Numbered from the stretch's first letter, positions 29,055 to 38,938 are shown. The stretch: 64,000 nucleotides of DNA from WJJR01 sp964440935 (GCA_964440935.1 CAYTTY010000010.1:1-64000); one strand, 5' to 3'. The notes: generated by a model not told the origin, from the letters alone. Numbers and translations are program-made.

Positions 29055-30443
29055 ATGCAGGGCGCGATCATTAACATCAGTTATGTCGTCGCTGCGGCCC
29101 TGTTCATCTTTGGACTGAAGGGTCTCAGCCATCCGCGAACGGCGGTGCGCGGGAACATGCTCGGTGCACTGGGTATGTTGATCGCCATTGTCGTAACACT
29201 GCTTGATCGAAACATCATCAGTTATGAGTTGATCGTCATCGGATTTGTCGTCGGTGCACTGATCGGTCTGCTTTTGGCGCTGCGCGTTGAGATGACCGGC
29301 ATGCCACAAATGGTGGCGCTGCTCAACGGATTTGGTGGTGCTGCCTCGGCACTGGTGGCGGGAGCCGCCTTGATTGAATCCACGTTGCCCGGCCTCAGTC
29401 CCGATTTGCAGATGACGATTGCAACGGGTTTGTCGGGATTAATCGGCGCCCTGACCTTCACGGGAAGTCTGATTGCATTCGGCAAACTCCAGGGTGTCAT
29501 TACCGAGAAGTCGGTCGGATTCGCCGGGCTCAAAGCGCTTAACGCTGTACTGGGACTGGTGGCGCTCGCATTGGTCGTGCTCATCGTGCGGGATCCGTCG
29601 AATCACCTGTACTACTGGATCCTCACCGGTGTCGCCGGGATTTTGGGCATCATGTTGACGCTTCCCATCGGCGGGGCTGATATGCCGGTGGTCATCGCGC
29701 TGCTGAACTCGTACTCGGGACTTGCTGCGGCGGCAACCGGCTTTGTGTTGAACAACAATGTCCTGATCATCGCCGGATCGTTGGTGGGGGCATCGGGTTT
29801 GATTCTGACGAATATCATGTGTGTCGCGATGAACCGGTCGCTCACGAATGTCTTGTTCGGTGTGATGGGACCGACGGGGGATACGCCGAGTGCCGACGAC
29901 GTCTACGGCGGCAAAGTCAAATCGGCTTCGGCGGAAGAAATCGCGATGTTGTTCGACGACGCCCAGCGCGCCATCATCGTTCCAGGCTATGGAATGGCGG
30001 TATCACAGGCGCAGCACGCCGTGCGCGACCTGACCAACCTGCTCGAATCGCGCGGCTGCACGGTCGATTTCGCAATTCATCCGGTGGCCGGACGCATGCC
30101 GGGACATATGAACGTGCTGCTGGCCGAATCGGATATCCCGTATGACAAGCTCAAAGAAATGGACGAGATCAATCCCACGTTCCCGGAGGCCGATGTCGCC
30201 CTGGTGATCGGCGCCAACGACGTTGTCAACCCGGTGGCGCGCACCGATCCGAATTCACCAATTGCCGGCATGCCGATTCTCGACGTTGACAAGGCGCGTA
30301 CATGCGTAGTCGTGAAGCGCAGCCTGAGCCCGGGATTTGCCGGTATTCCGAATCCACTCTTCGCCGCCGACAACACGTTGATGTTCTTTGGGGATGGCAA
30401 GAAGGCGATGCTCGATCTCATCAACGCGATCAAGGAGAGTTAG
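29055..30443 (+). CDS. pntB: proton-translocating transhydrogenase, beta subunit (membrane + NADP(H)-binding)
   Basis: 462 residues. About nine membrane helices (to about residue 265) are followed by the dIII NADP(H) domain with VPGYGMAVSQAQ, HPVAGRMPGHMNVLLAE, GANDVVNP and CVVVKRS. AAGGGAGATAGGGC precedes the ATG. The operon ends in a strong terminator. Confidence 0.96.
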   Translation: MQGAIINISYVVAAALFIFGLKGLSHPRTAVRGNMLGALGMLIAIVVTLLDRNIISYELIVIGFVVGALIGLLLALRVEMTGMPQMVALLNGFGGAASALVAGAALIESTLPGLSPDLQMTIATGLSGLIGALTFTGSLIAFGKLQGVITEKSVGFAGLKALNAVLGLVALALVVLIVRDPSNHLYYWILTGVAGILGIMLTLPIGGADMPVVIALLNSYSGLAAAATGFVLNNNVLIIAGSLVGASGLILTNIMCVAMNRSLTNVLFGVMGPTGDTPSADDVYGGKVKSASAEEIAMLFDDAQRAIIVPGYGMAVSQAQHAVRDLTNLLESRGCTVDFAIHPVAGRMPGHMNVLLAESDIPYDKLKEMDEINPTFPEADVALVIGANDVVNPVARTDPNSPIAGMPILDVDKARTCVVVKRSLSPGFAGIPNPLFAADNTLMFFGDGKKAMLDLINAIKES

Positions 30444-30468
30444 TCATTCCGCGATAGAAGTTGCACAT

Positions 30469-30498
30469 GGGCCGGCGCAGACGCCGGCCCGTTTTCTT
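30469..30498 (+). terminator. intrinsic terminator of the pnt operon
   Basis: A nine-base-pair GC stem (30469-30477 with 30482-30490) with loop CAGA, followed by GTTTTCTT, 26 bases after the pntB stop. Confidence 0.88.
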
Positions 30499-30533
30499 GT
30501 GGAGTAGCAGAGTTCCATTGCATTGACGAGATG

Positions 30534-30661
30534 AGAGCGATGGTCATGAGTATCGTCTGATCGAGTGGCTGATGTCGTACGGGCGTCTCGCCCGTGCGGT
30601 ATGGCCGAGACGGCCATGCTACGTTCTTGAGAATCGAAGCGGAATTCCGACAATCGCTAGA
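30534..30661. repeat. MITE-like element upstream of the gapped FG-GAP gene
   Basis: About 128 bases bounded by inverted ends: AGAGCGATGGTCA at 30534-30546, and a right end whose complement reads TCTAGCGATTGTCGGA (30646-30661). Inside are two perfect hairpins, ACGGGCG/CGCCCGT (30579-30595) and ATGGCCG/CGGCCAT (30601-30617). The end sequence recurs at 32025, 32065, 32171 and 32318. Confidence 0.5.
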
Positions 30662-30741
30662 AATAGGGGTACACTGCGGAGTAAGCGAAAGTATATTGAT
30701 ATCGTAGGACAGTCCTCGCGGCTCTTGAAGGGAGTACAAAA

Positions 30742-31957
30742 GTGCGCGCTCTCATAATGGCCATTTGTGTATTGTCCCTTTGGAGCATGTCTCCAGTCCA
30801 TTCGAGCGGGCAATCCCTGTCGATCATCCACCATCTCCAGGGAGCCACAGATAGTGCTGGCTTCAGCCGCACGGGGGTCGCCGGTATCGGGGATGTCAAT
30901 CACGACGGGTTTGATGATATCGCCGTCGGAGTTAGCGGGGAAGGTAAAACGCTCATTTACTATGGCGCGTCAACACCGGACACGACTCCTGACCTTGAGT
31001 TACCGCATCTCTTCTACATGCGAATCGACGGTAAGATAGATCTCAATGGTGATGGCTTTCCGGATTTTGTCGGGGCCACCGGTCACGAGATTCTCATCTA
31101 CTATGGTAACGCAGTCACTCTGGACTCGATTCCGAAAGACACAATCCACTCGGACCTTCCCGTAACCGAAGGATTTGGATACTACACGACGGTCGGTGAC
31201 TTTGACGGGGACTCGATCGTAGATATTGTTGTTATCGACTTTTCCAACAACTGGCCCGAGGCGGTGTATCGGGTCTTATTCTACTCGGGTGCGTCAGGAT
31301 GGAATGCTGACCCCGAGTGGGCAGTAGTCGGAAACGACGTTCAACACAGGTACCGTTCCTGCCTCGCTATTGATCTCAACGACGATGGAAGAGATGAGTT
31401 GGTCGTTGGCGTCATTGGGGTGTCCTATCAGGATTGGCCGGGGCAGCTTCTCGTGTTCCACGGTGATCCTTTCGATTCGATCCCAGATGAGGAGTTTTTC
31501 TGCCCGCCGACGCTCAACGAGAACTCGCGCTACGATTTGGGTCATCGGTTGGTCAATCTGGGTGATTTCAACGGTGACGGCCATGACGACCTTGGCGCGC
31601 CGGCCGGAGCGATTGGATTCGTGTTCTTTGGCGGCCCCGGGGTCTGGGACACCATCCCGGAGTTGTGGCTGGCTGCAAATACGTTTGATATCGCAGGAGC
31701 CGGGGATCTCAACGACGACGGGTACGATGACATCGTTGTGGGCGAGACGACGTTCCGGGATGGGCAGGGGAAAGTGATGGTATNNNNNNNNNNNNNNNNN
31801 NNNNNNNNNNNNNNNNNNNNNNNNNNNNNNNNNNNNNNNNNNNNNNNNNNNNNNNNNNNNNNNNNNNNNNNNNNNNNNNNNNNCCAGCGGCGTCTATTTT
31901 GTGCGAGTGACATCCGTGGACCAAACGATCATCAAGCCTGTTATCCTGTTGAAGTGA
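30742..31957 (+). CDS. secreted FG-GAP propeller protein with C-terminal sorting tail (broken by an assembly gap)
   Basis: GTG start at 30742 with GGGAG upstream and a signal peptide (MRALIMAICVLSLWS). FG-GAP/integrin-type repeats (GIGDVNHDGFDDIAVG, DFNGDGHDDLG, DLNDDGYDDIVVG) run to the run of Ns. Beyond it, the frame continuous in coordinates reads nonsense, but another frame reads SGVYFVRVTS ... KPVILLK then stop at 31957. That is the expected end of a Por-secretion (T9SS type A) sorting domain. The gene therefore most likely ends at 31957, and the 100-base gap is a placeholder of wrong length. The missing part should encode further FG-GAP repeats and most of the sorting domain. Confidence 0.8.
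31784..31883. other. assembly gap (100 N)
   Basis: Exactly 100 unknown bases, a conventional scaffold gap of unspecified size, inside the FG-GAP gene. Confidence 0.99.
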
Positions 31958-32024
31958 AGCAACAGATGGACGGGTGGCCCTGACGCCGTCGGGGTTGTTG
32001 AAATAGTCTGAGACACCTTCATTT

Positions 32025-32078
32025 TATAGCGATTGTCAGAAGAACTTTCCGATTCACGAGACCGTAGAGCGGTTGTCA
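32025..32078. repeat. two forward copies of the MITE-like end sequence
   Basis: TATAGCGATTGTCAGAAG at 32025-32042 is repeated exactly at 32171-32188. TAGAGCGGTTGTCA at 32065-32078 is the exact complement of 32318-32331. They may be remnants of a second, decayed element. Confidence 0.5.
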
Positions 32079-32170
32079 TTATAAACTTCTGATTGAGGAG
32101 AAGCGAGGCACCGTGTGAATCGTGATGACATCAGGGTGCCACGGGCCTTGAGGGGCGTGGCACCCAAACC

Positions 32171-32331
32171 TATAGCGATTGTCAGAAGCATTGTCCGTTT
32201 GAAGCCAACACGGTGGTCGTGTGTGGCGTCACCCGCCCTCGGGTGACGCCTTGTCGGTACGGGAGACAGCCGTCACGCGTGGGCGCATGACGGCACGCTG
32301 GAATCGGACAGGAAATCTGACAACCGCTCTA
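32171..32331. repeat. MITE-like element with imperfect terminal inverted repeats
   Basis: A 161-base element. The left end TATAGCGATTGTCAGA and the complement of the right end TAGAGCGGTTGTCAGA differ at two positions, and both are followed after six bases by GTCCG. A perfect 11-base-pair hairpin lies inside (32225-32235 with 32240-32250). No coding potential. The surrounding 31958-32489 contains no gene. Confidence 0.55.
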
Positions 32332-32435
32332 ATGTGGATATGCAATTCTAGCGTGCTACTGACCAAGGTACAATGGAACACTGTTTCCCGGAGGAGTTAC
32401 ACCTCCAAGTGAGTGCGCCCTGCCGGGCGCACCAC

Positions 32436-32469
32436 AAGAAAAGGGCGAGGTCATCTGACCTCGCCCTTT
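32436..32469 (-). terminator. intrinsic terminator of the 1079-residue Cys-repeat gene
   Basis: A near-perfect 13-14 base-pair stem (32440-32453 with 32456-32469). On the minus strand it is followed by a TTTTCTTG tract. It lies 21 bases beyond the stop codon at 32490. Confidence 0.88.
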
Positions 32470-32489
32470 GAGTTGCTGGGTTGAACCGG

Positions 32490-35400
32490 TTACGGACAAC
32501 CGGCCGGACACACCACGCATGGATCACATGGCAGTGGCCCGTTGAAAAAGATATGATCGATACTCGCGTTCAGATCGACAGCGTCCGCAACACCATCGCA
32601 ATTCCAGTCGGAGCGACAGGTCGGACACGTCTGATCACAAACATCCGGTGCATTGAAGAAGATGATGTTAATCAGCATGTTCAAATCAACCGCATCGATG
32701 ACGTTGTCGCCATTCAGGTCACCCTGGCTCGGGCAATTGCAGGCGCACGCGTCACCGATACCGTCACCGTTCGAATCACGCTGCAACGGATTGTAGACAC
32801 TCGGACAGTTGTCACATGCGTTACCAACACCGTCATTGTCGCTGTCCAACTGACCCGGATTAGCGATGTCGGGACAGTTGTCACAGAGATCAAGGATACC
32901 GTCCTGATCAATGTCGGCGCCGCACGTATCCACACAGATACCGATGTCCAGCGCATCGAGTTCGTCGAACTCAGTGAGTCCGAGTGAGCGGGCATCCGCA
33001 TAATACTGGATGCCGGTCGCGCCGATCCGCTTGAAGTATACATCACCCGGAGCCAACGCACCCGCCGGCATGTTAGGGTTTGATCCCGCAACCAGCGACG
33101 GTGACGAACCATCGAGCGAGAAAAGGACCAAGTCGCCCTGATTCAGAATGCCCACCGGGCCGATGTCCAACAGCGCCAGGGCGTCGATCACGTCGTGGCG
33201 AAGCAGGCCGATATCCTGAATTCCGCTGGCAAAGATTGCATAGCGGAAGAACGGACCACCCGGTGGCGGTGAGATCAGAATGTCGTCGGAGGTGACTCCA
33301 TCCGGATCAGGTGCCGTGCACAATCCGGGGAACGGATCCGGTACACCGGCGGCCACCTGCACCGACTTCGGATTCAATGTGAAATACACGTGAGACTCGG
33401 GAATACCGTCGCCGTTGGCATCCACTCTGCCCGCATCGTCGGCTTCAAGCGCATCGAGATCGTCCTCGTCCGGTCCCAGCGGGATCGAATGGGCGACCGC
33501 GGGGGCTTGGAGCCCGAGACGCAACTCGTCGAGTTCCAAACCGTTGGTGCCGACCGGCGTGGGAACGAGGGTCTGACCTTCACCACCGAGTGCGCCTCCA
33601 CCAAAGTTGCTGAAGCGGGCGCCACGGAAGACATCGCCGGCGGCCTCATCACCGGGATCGCCACCACCGTTACTCGGTGGAACCGGCCCGACCGGTCCAG
33701 CGGCAGGAGAGAGATTCGCCTCGAAGTGGACGGCGGATCCGATTCGTCCCTGGGATCGCGGATTGACGCTGAAGAGCGGTGTATTACCGGCGTCACGACC
33801 ATAGGAGACCGAGATAATGTTATCACCGGCGCGAAGACCAAACGTTCCGAGACCACCCGGTGGCGGCGGGAACGCCGGCGGAGCGCCTGTATTGGGATCA
33901 AATGGTCCGGTGAACGGCGGACCGCCAATCGGAGCGGGACCCACGCCCAACACGGCGGAGATACGATCAATCGTCGTCACATCAGGAGCCGCACCAGGGA
34001 AAGCACCGGACGACTGGAACAGATCGCCTTCGGTGCGATAACCGGCAAACGGACCAAGCGCGTAGATATCGTTCGGTTCTGGATGACCCGGCACCAATAG
34101 GCCTTCAGCGGCATTCTCCGGACCGTCAACCGAATAGAGCACCGCATACGGATCGATCGGCGGTGTGCTTTCGCACGACGGAGCGCCGGGGCATGTCGGT
34201 GTTTCAGAGCAGGTCTGATATCCCGGGCAAGTCGCCTGGTTCTGACAGGTCGTCTGTCCCGCGCAACTCGGATAGTTCGGGCAGCTCGGGTACTGTTCAC
34301 ACGTTTCCGTGCCGGGGCATGTTGGGTATGTCGCGCACGAGGACTGCTCGGCACAGGTGTAGTAGCTTTCACAACTCGGATAATACGGGCAACTGGGAGT
34401 GCCGGCACACGTTTGTGATTCTGTGCATGTTGTCTGGCCGGGGCAGGTTTCCGTCGCGCCGCAGGAGGCTGTGCCTTCGCAGGTTTCGAATCCTGGGCAG
34501 GTTTGGGTACCATGGCATGTTTCCTGACCCGGACAACTCGGTTCACCGAAACAGCTCGCTGTCTCATCGCACGTCGGGTAGCCCGGACAGGTCGCTGTGG
34601 ATTCACACGATTCAGTTCCCGGACATGTTGCTTCACCCGGGCAGGTGGGTGAACTCGGCATCGTTGCCATAGGCTCGCATTCGCAGAATTCGAATGCGCC
34701 CGGGACTGCGGGGAGTGTTGTTGGGCGACAGTCTACCAGCGTCCATACCAGGCAGACGCCACCGACGCGGGTCGTGAACCCTGTCGAGCAGGTACCATTT
34801 GGACACGCCGAGTTTGCGCGTTCGTCACCAACGCACAGTCCGAGGTCAGCCAGCTCATCTGCGGGTCCGGTGATGCAGTCCAGCCGATAGATGCACAGCG
34901 GTTCCTCGCTGCAATCTCTCTCTTGATCCGGAACGACGACGCTTTGACACAATAGCCGCTCTACGTCACCGGTCGTCGAGTTAATCAGCGGGATCGGGGG
35001 GTGCGACGGTGGCATTTCCAGGGGCACTCCGAGTAGTGGCAAGGAGGTTACTCCCGGTAAATTAACCGTGATCGGCGAAGCCGAGACAAGATTGAGTGAG
35101 ACAATTTCGATCTCAACATGCAAGTCAATCTGCAAATCGCCCGACTGGAAATTCCCCGATCCATCGTCGACGACATTTATGAATTGACCCGAGGAGGTTG
35201 CGTCAGGTCGTTCGCGGAGAATGACTGTACCGACCGATGGCTCGAATCCCTGAAGTTCCATCGCAACGATTTCGATCGGGATGTTCGTGCCAGTCACGTA
35301 AGGGGGAGGTGCGCGATCAAAAACGATCCCGCCGGACATCTCTATCGGCGGGAGCGGATTTTCGCAGAATTCGTCAGCGGGATCCTGAGTGACAACAATC

Positions 35401-35729
35401 ATCCCAAAGGCGAATGCGCAATCTCGCACAAATGGATCAATCCCTGTTGTTGTGCGGACCTGCTGCCCGGCCTTCGATTGCTGCTGGACGCGACGTTCCT
35501 GTTCCGGCGTGCGCATCGCCACTTCAGTTTCGTTGGATTCCGCTGTGGTGTTGCTGAATTTGTCCAACTTTTCAACCGAGGTCTTCAGGCTGCGTTGGTA
35601 CAGCGGTGAAGGCTCGGGGTCGGTCGCCGCCAGACTCACGGTCGCGAGCGCAAAAACACCCAGAAACGCGAGTACAGCGGCGGATAGACACCAACTTAGC
35701 GGTCGAAATCTACAGATAGATTCGTGCAT
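32490..35729 (-). CDS. secreted Cys-hexapeptide protein A with thrombospondin-3 and dockerin domains
   Basis: 1079 residues. GGGGGTGG precedes the ATG. The signal peptide ends near residue 35. The mature N-terminus has DPEPSPLYQRSLKTSVEKL (about 37-55), shared with the next two genes. An uncharacterised region (about 95-350) has scattered Cys pairs. A tract of about 26 hexapeptides of type C-x-G-x-x-T follows (residues 363-519). Next comes a long globular region containing ALGPFAGYRTEGDLFQSS, then two thrombospondin type 3 repeats (C-D-N-C-P) and a dockerin-like pair (IDAVDLN, ADAVDLN). This copy has the shortest Cys tract and the largest globular part. Function unknown. Signal peptide, Cys content and dockerin point to an oxidised extracellular location. 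Confidence 0.88.
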   Translation of the reverse strand: MHESICRFRPLSWCLSAAVLAFLGVFALATVSLAATDPEPSPLYQRSLKTSVEKLDKFSNTTAESNETEVAMRTPEQERRVQQQSKAGQQVRTTTGIDPFVRDCAFAFGMIVVTQDPADEFCENPLPPIEMSGGIVFDRAPPPYVTGTNIPIEIVAMELQGFEPSVGTVILRERPDATSSGQFINVVDDGSGNFQSGDLQIDLHVEIEIVSLNLVSASPITVNLPGVTSLPLLGVPLEMPPSHPPIPLINSTTGDVERLLCQSVVVPDQERDCSEEPLCIYRLDCITGPADELADLGLCVGDERANSACPNGTCSTGFTTRVGGVCLVWTLVDCRPTTLPAVPGAFEFCECEPMATMPSSPTCPGEATCPGTESCESTATCPGYPTCDETASCFGEPSCPGQETCHGTQTCPGFETCEGTASCGATETCPGQTTCTESQTCAGTPSCPYYPSCESYYTCAEQSSCATYPTCPGTETCEQYPSCPNYPSCAGQTTCQNQATCPGYQTCSETPTCPGAPSCESTPPIDPYAVLYSVDGPENAAEGLLVPGHPEPNDIYALGPFAGYRTEGDLFQSSGAFPGAAPDVTTIDRISAVLGVGPAPIGGPPFTGPFDPNTGAPPAFPPPPGGLGTFGLRAGDNIISVSYGRDAGNTPLFSVNPRSQGRIGSAVHFEANLSPAAGPVGPVPPSNGGGDPGDEAAGDVFRGARFSNFGGGALGGEGQTLVPTPVGTNGLELDELRLGLQAPAVAHSIPLGPDEDDLDALEADDAGRVDANGDGIPESHVYFTLNPKSVQVAAGVPDPFPGLCTAPDPDGVTSDDILISPPPGGPFFRYAIFASGIQDIGLLRHDVIDALALLDIGPVGILNQGDLVLFSLDGSSPSLVAGSNPNMPAGALAPGDVYFKRIGATGIQYYADARSLGLTEFDELDALDIGICVDTCGADIDQDGILDLCDNCPDIANPGQLDSDNDGVGNACDNCPSVYNPLQRDSNGDGIGDACACNCPSQGDLNGDNVIDAVDLNMLINIIFFNAPDVCDQTCPTCRSDWNCDGVADAVDLNASIDHIFFNGPLPCDPCVVCPAGCP
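34172..34643 (-). repeat. Cys-hexapeptide tract of protein A (about 26 units of 18 bases)
   Basis: An 18-base coding period giving Cys every sixth residue, with degenerate codons and therefore imperfect DNA repeats. Confidence 0.9.
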
Positions 35730-35970
35730 GGACCACCCCCATGGGATTGGGTTAGAGCGTTATACAACTTTGAAACTGCACATCTGGTGGGTCAGGTAGG
35801 GACTGACCGCAACGTATACAGGGAAAGAACAAGACCGGACTATTTTAGTCAAGGATGAAATTGCCATCGGGTCGTAAAATCTCACGACCGTTAAGCACAC
35901 CCCCAAATTCTGTTAAGTGCTTGGGTGGGTGTCGGTTGAGGCCTTCGGTTGATTTTCTACGATAAGCAAC

Positions 35971-35998
35971 GCCGGAGTGAGACTGTGCTCACTCCGGC
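35971..35998 (-). terminator. terminator hairpin after Cys-hexapeptide protein B
   Basis: A perfect 11-base-pair stem (35971-35981 with 35988-35998) and six-base loop, 27 bases beyond the stop at 36026. The downstream tract on the minus strand (GTTGCTTATC) is only moderately T-rich. Confidence 0.65.
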
Positions 35999-36025
35999 GC
36001 AAGGAGGTGTCGAATTAGTTGCGGA

Positions 36026-38938
36026 CTACGGCCAAGACGGGCAATTCGTCGGATACGGACTGCACAAGCATGGATCACATGGTCCGGGTCCGTTGAAGAA
36101 GATGTGGCTGATTAATGCATTCAGATCGACCGCATCTGCAAAACCATCGCAATTAAAGTCGCTGCGATAAGCCGGGCAGTACGGATCTTTGATGTCCGGT
36201 GCGTTGAAGAAGAGGATGTTAATCAGCATGTTCAGATCCACCGCATCGCGATAGCCGCTGGTGTCGAAGTCGGCCTGATGCGGGCACGAGCACTGCTGGC
36301 ACTGGGCCGTGCCGTCACACGTCGTATAGCCACCACAGGTCGGTACACCGGCACAAGTCGCTTCCGGCGCGCATGTCGGTGTTCCCGGACAGGTCGTGTA
36401 TCCGTTACATGTTGGGTACATGTCGCAGGTCACACCGAGTCCGGCGCATGTCGGCGTCAGGTTGCAAGTGGCACCGCCCTGGCACGTTGCGCCGCCACAG
36501 GTAGCGGTTCCCGGACAGGTCGCACTGCCCGGACAGGTCAACACACCCCAACAGGTCGCGTTCTGGTTGCAGGTCGGTGAACCGTCACAGGTGACATCGC
36601 ACGTCGGGTATCCCGGACAGGTCGCTTGTGACGGACAGGTATCCCAACCCTCGCAGGTTACTTGACCAGGACACGTTGATGAGCCCTCACACGTCGGATA
36701 GCCCGGACATGTTTGCATGTCTGCACAGGTCACTGTTCCGGGACACGTTGTTGTTCCGACACACGTCGCGTAGCCGGGTGATGTCGGGTTTTCCGGACAG
36801 GTCGGACCGCTGGCACAGGTCGCCGTTCCGTCACAGGTCTGGAACCCCGGGCATGTATTTACGTCCGGACATGTAGCCGTTCCCTGGCAGGTATAGTCAC
36901 CTGGGCAGGTGGGGCCTCCGGAGCACGTGGCGGCCGCGTCGCACGTGATTGCACCATCGCAGGTTGGGTAGGCTTCACAGGTGGCCACATCACCACAAGT
37001 GGTTGTCCCCTCACAGGTCGGGTAGCCGGGTGATGTCGGGTTTTCGGGACAGGTCGGCCCGCCCTCACAGGTGGCCGTACCGAAACATGTCTCGCTGCCC
37101 GGGCAGGTTTGCCATCCTGGACAGGTTTCCATCCCGCCGCAAGTCGAATATCCCTCGCATGTAGGCTCACCGAAGCATGTCGCTGATCCGTCACAGGTTA
37201 GAGAGCCATCACAGGTTGCATAAGGTGGGCAGGTCGTTGTACCTTCGCACGTCGGATAGCCGGGTGAGGTCGGGTTCTCGGGACAGGTTGGTCCGCCTTC
37301 GCAGGTGGCGGTACCGAAACATGTCTCGCTGCCCGGGCAGGTTTGCCATCCCGGACAGGTTTCCACTCCCTGACAGGTCGAATATCCCTCGCAGGTCGGT
37401 TCACCGAAGCACGTTGGTGATCCGTCACAGGTTAGAGAGCCATCACAGGTCATATATGGAGGACAGGTGGTCGTACCTTCACAGGTCGGATATCCTGGAG
37501 AGGTTGGGTTCTCGGGACAGGTTGGTCCGCCTTCGCAGGTGGCGGTGCCATAACATGTCTCATACCCGGGACAAGTCGGTTCTGCGGGACATGTCAAGGC
37601 TCCTTCACAGGTCGGATAGCCATAGCACGTCGGTGAGAAATCGCAGGTTGGAACACCGTCGCATGTCGGTACTGCCTCGCATGTCGGGCCGCCGCAGGTC
37701 GGCGAACCCTCGCATGTCTCCCAACCTGGGCATGTTTCCTGGCCTAAGCAGGTTGGGGTTCCCGGACAGGTGTAAGTGCCTTCACACGTTTCGTACCCGT
37801 GACAGGTGGACATATCCGGACAGGTGATGCTCCCCTCGCAGGTCGTGTACTCGGGGCAGGTTGCAGTACCGGGCATCGTCGGGCCACAATCCGGTCCGCA
37901 TGTAAAGGTGCCTTCGCACGTTTCATATCCCGGACATGTTGGTTCGTCGGGGCACGTCGGTGTGCCGGGGCAGGTGTAAGTGCCTTCACACGTTTCATAC
38001 CCGTGACAGGTGGACATATCCGGACAGGTGATACTGCCCTCGCACGTCGTGTACTCGGGACAAGTTGGTGTTCCGGGCATGGTGGGGCCACACATCGCAT
38101 CACATGTGTAAGTTCCCACACAGGTTTCATATCCAGGACATGTCGCCTCTGACGGACACGTCGGTGTGCCCGGACAGGTGTAGGTGCCCTCGCATGTTTC
38201 GTAACCGTGACATGTTGGTTGGTCGGGGCAGGTGTAGCTCCCCGGGCAGGTGGTTGTCCCCGTGCATGTCGGCGCGCCGGGACAGGTGTTGGTACCATCG
38301 CATGTTGGCGTTCCGGGCATTGTCTCACCGCAGGCGTTATCACATGTCTCAGTACCGGGACAGGTAGTTGTACCTGCACAGGTCGCGTATCCCGGACAGG
38401 TTTCCTGATTGGCACACGTTGGGGTCCCGTCACAGGTGGTTGTCCCTTCACACGTCTCGTAGCCGTGACACGTGGGTTGATCCGGACAGGTGTAGCTTCC
38501 GGGACACGTTGTCGTTCCCTCACAAGTCTCGCTGCCAGGGCATGTCGGCTCGGCGTTGCAGGTTACCCCGCACGTGCTGGTACCGGGGCACGTGTTGTAG
38601 CCGACACACGTCGGCGACGACACACATGTTTCGGACTCTTCGCAGGTGGGGAACCCTTGCATCGTCGGCAGAGAATCGGGGGAGGCCGGTGACGCCGGGG
38701 CGACGTAGGCGATGTTCTTCTTGGTTACCTGGGCCTGGTGTCGCGGCACATCGCGTGATTCAAATTTCTCCACTGATGCTTGCAGACTCTTCTGGAAGAG
38801 TGGGGAAGGTTCAGGGTCAACCGCAGATTGGACCGCAAGAGCATTGATCGCTACTACGGCCGATACAACGAGCAAACAGGGCAAAACCGAGCGCCCCCAT
38901 CTCCGGTTCGCTGTGCCGCCCAAGCACCTATTCGTCAT
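36026..38938 (-). CDS. secreted Cys-hexapeptide protein B with dockerin
   Basis: 970 residues. GGGAGGTG precedes the ATG. A signal peptide (hydrophobic about 18-38) is followed by DPEPSPLFQKSLQASVEKF (about 41-59). From C99 to about residue 885 the chain is almost entirely hexapeptides of consensus C-x-G-x-x-T, about 131 units, interrupted at intervals by segments such as C-G-P-T-M-P-G-T-P-T-C and P-E-N-P-T-S-P-G-Y-P-T-C. A dockerin-like pair (RDAVDLN, ADAVDLN, F-F-N-G-P) closes the protein. The strict Cys period predicts a disulphide-laddered solenoid or rod; that is inference. The DNA contains recent 234-base internal duplications. The family is not known to me. Confidence 0.9.
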   Translation of the reverse strand: MTNRCLGGTANRRWGRSVLPCLLVVSAVVAINALAVQSAVDPEPSPLFQKSLQASVEKFESRDVPRHQAQVTKKNIAYVAPASPASPDSLPTMQGFPTCEESETCVSSPTCVGYNTCPGTSTCGVTCNAEPTCPGSETCEGTTTCPGSYTCPDQPTCHGYETCEGTTTCDGTPTCANQETCPGYATCAGTTTCPGTETCDNACGETMPGTPTCDGTNTCPGAPTCTGTTTCPGSYTCPDQPTCHGYETCEGTYTCPGTPTCPSEATCPGYETCVGTYTCDAMCGPTMPGTPTCPEYTTCEGSITCPDMSTCHGYETCEGTYTCPGTPTCPDEPTCPGYETCEGTFTCGPDCGPTMPGTATCPEYTTCEGSITCPDMSTCHGYETCEGTYTCPGTPTCLGQETCPGWETCEGSPTCGGPTCEAVPTCDGVPTCDFSPTCYGYPTCEGALTCPAEPTCPGYETCYGTATCEGGPTCPENPTSPGYPTCEGTTTCPPYMTCDGSLTCDGSPTCFGEPTCEGYSTCQGVETCPGWQTCPGSETCFGTATCEGGPTCPENPTSPGYPTCEGTTTCPPYATCDGSLTCDGSATCFGEPTCEGYSTCGGMETCPGWQTCPGSETCFGTATCEGGPTCPENPTSPGYPTCEGTTTCGDVATCEAYPTCDGAITCDAAATCSGGPTCPGDYTCQGTATCPDVNTCPGFQTCDGTATCASGPTCPENPTSPGYATCVGTTTCPGTVTCADMQTCPGYPTCEGSSTCPGQVTCEGWDTCPSQATCPGYPTCDVTCDGSPTCNQNATCWGVLTCPGSATCPGTATCGGATCQGGATCNLTPTCAGLGVTCDMYPTCNGYTTCPGTPTCAPEATCAGVPTCGGYTTCDGTAQCQQCSCPHQADFDTSGYRDAVDLNMLINILFFNAPDIKDPYCPAYRSDFNCDGFADAVDLNALISHIFFNGPGPCDPCLCSPYPTNCPSWP
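36286..38644 (-). repeat. Cys-hexapeptide tract of protein B (about 131 units of 18 bases)
   Basis: An 18-base period over about 2.36 kb. Higher-order near-identical copies are aligned at about 37511, 37277, 37043 and 36791, spaced 234, 234 and 252 bases, that is 13, 13 and 14 hexapeptides. Confidence 0.9.
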
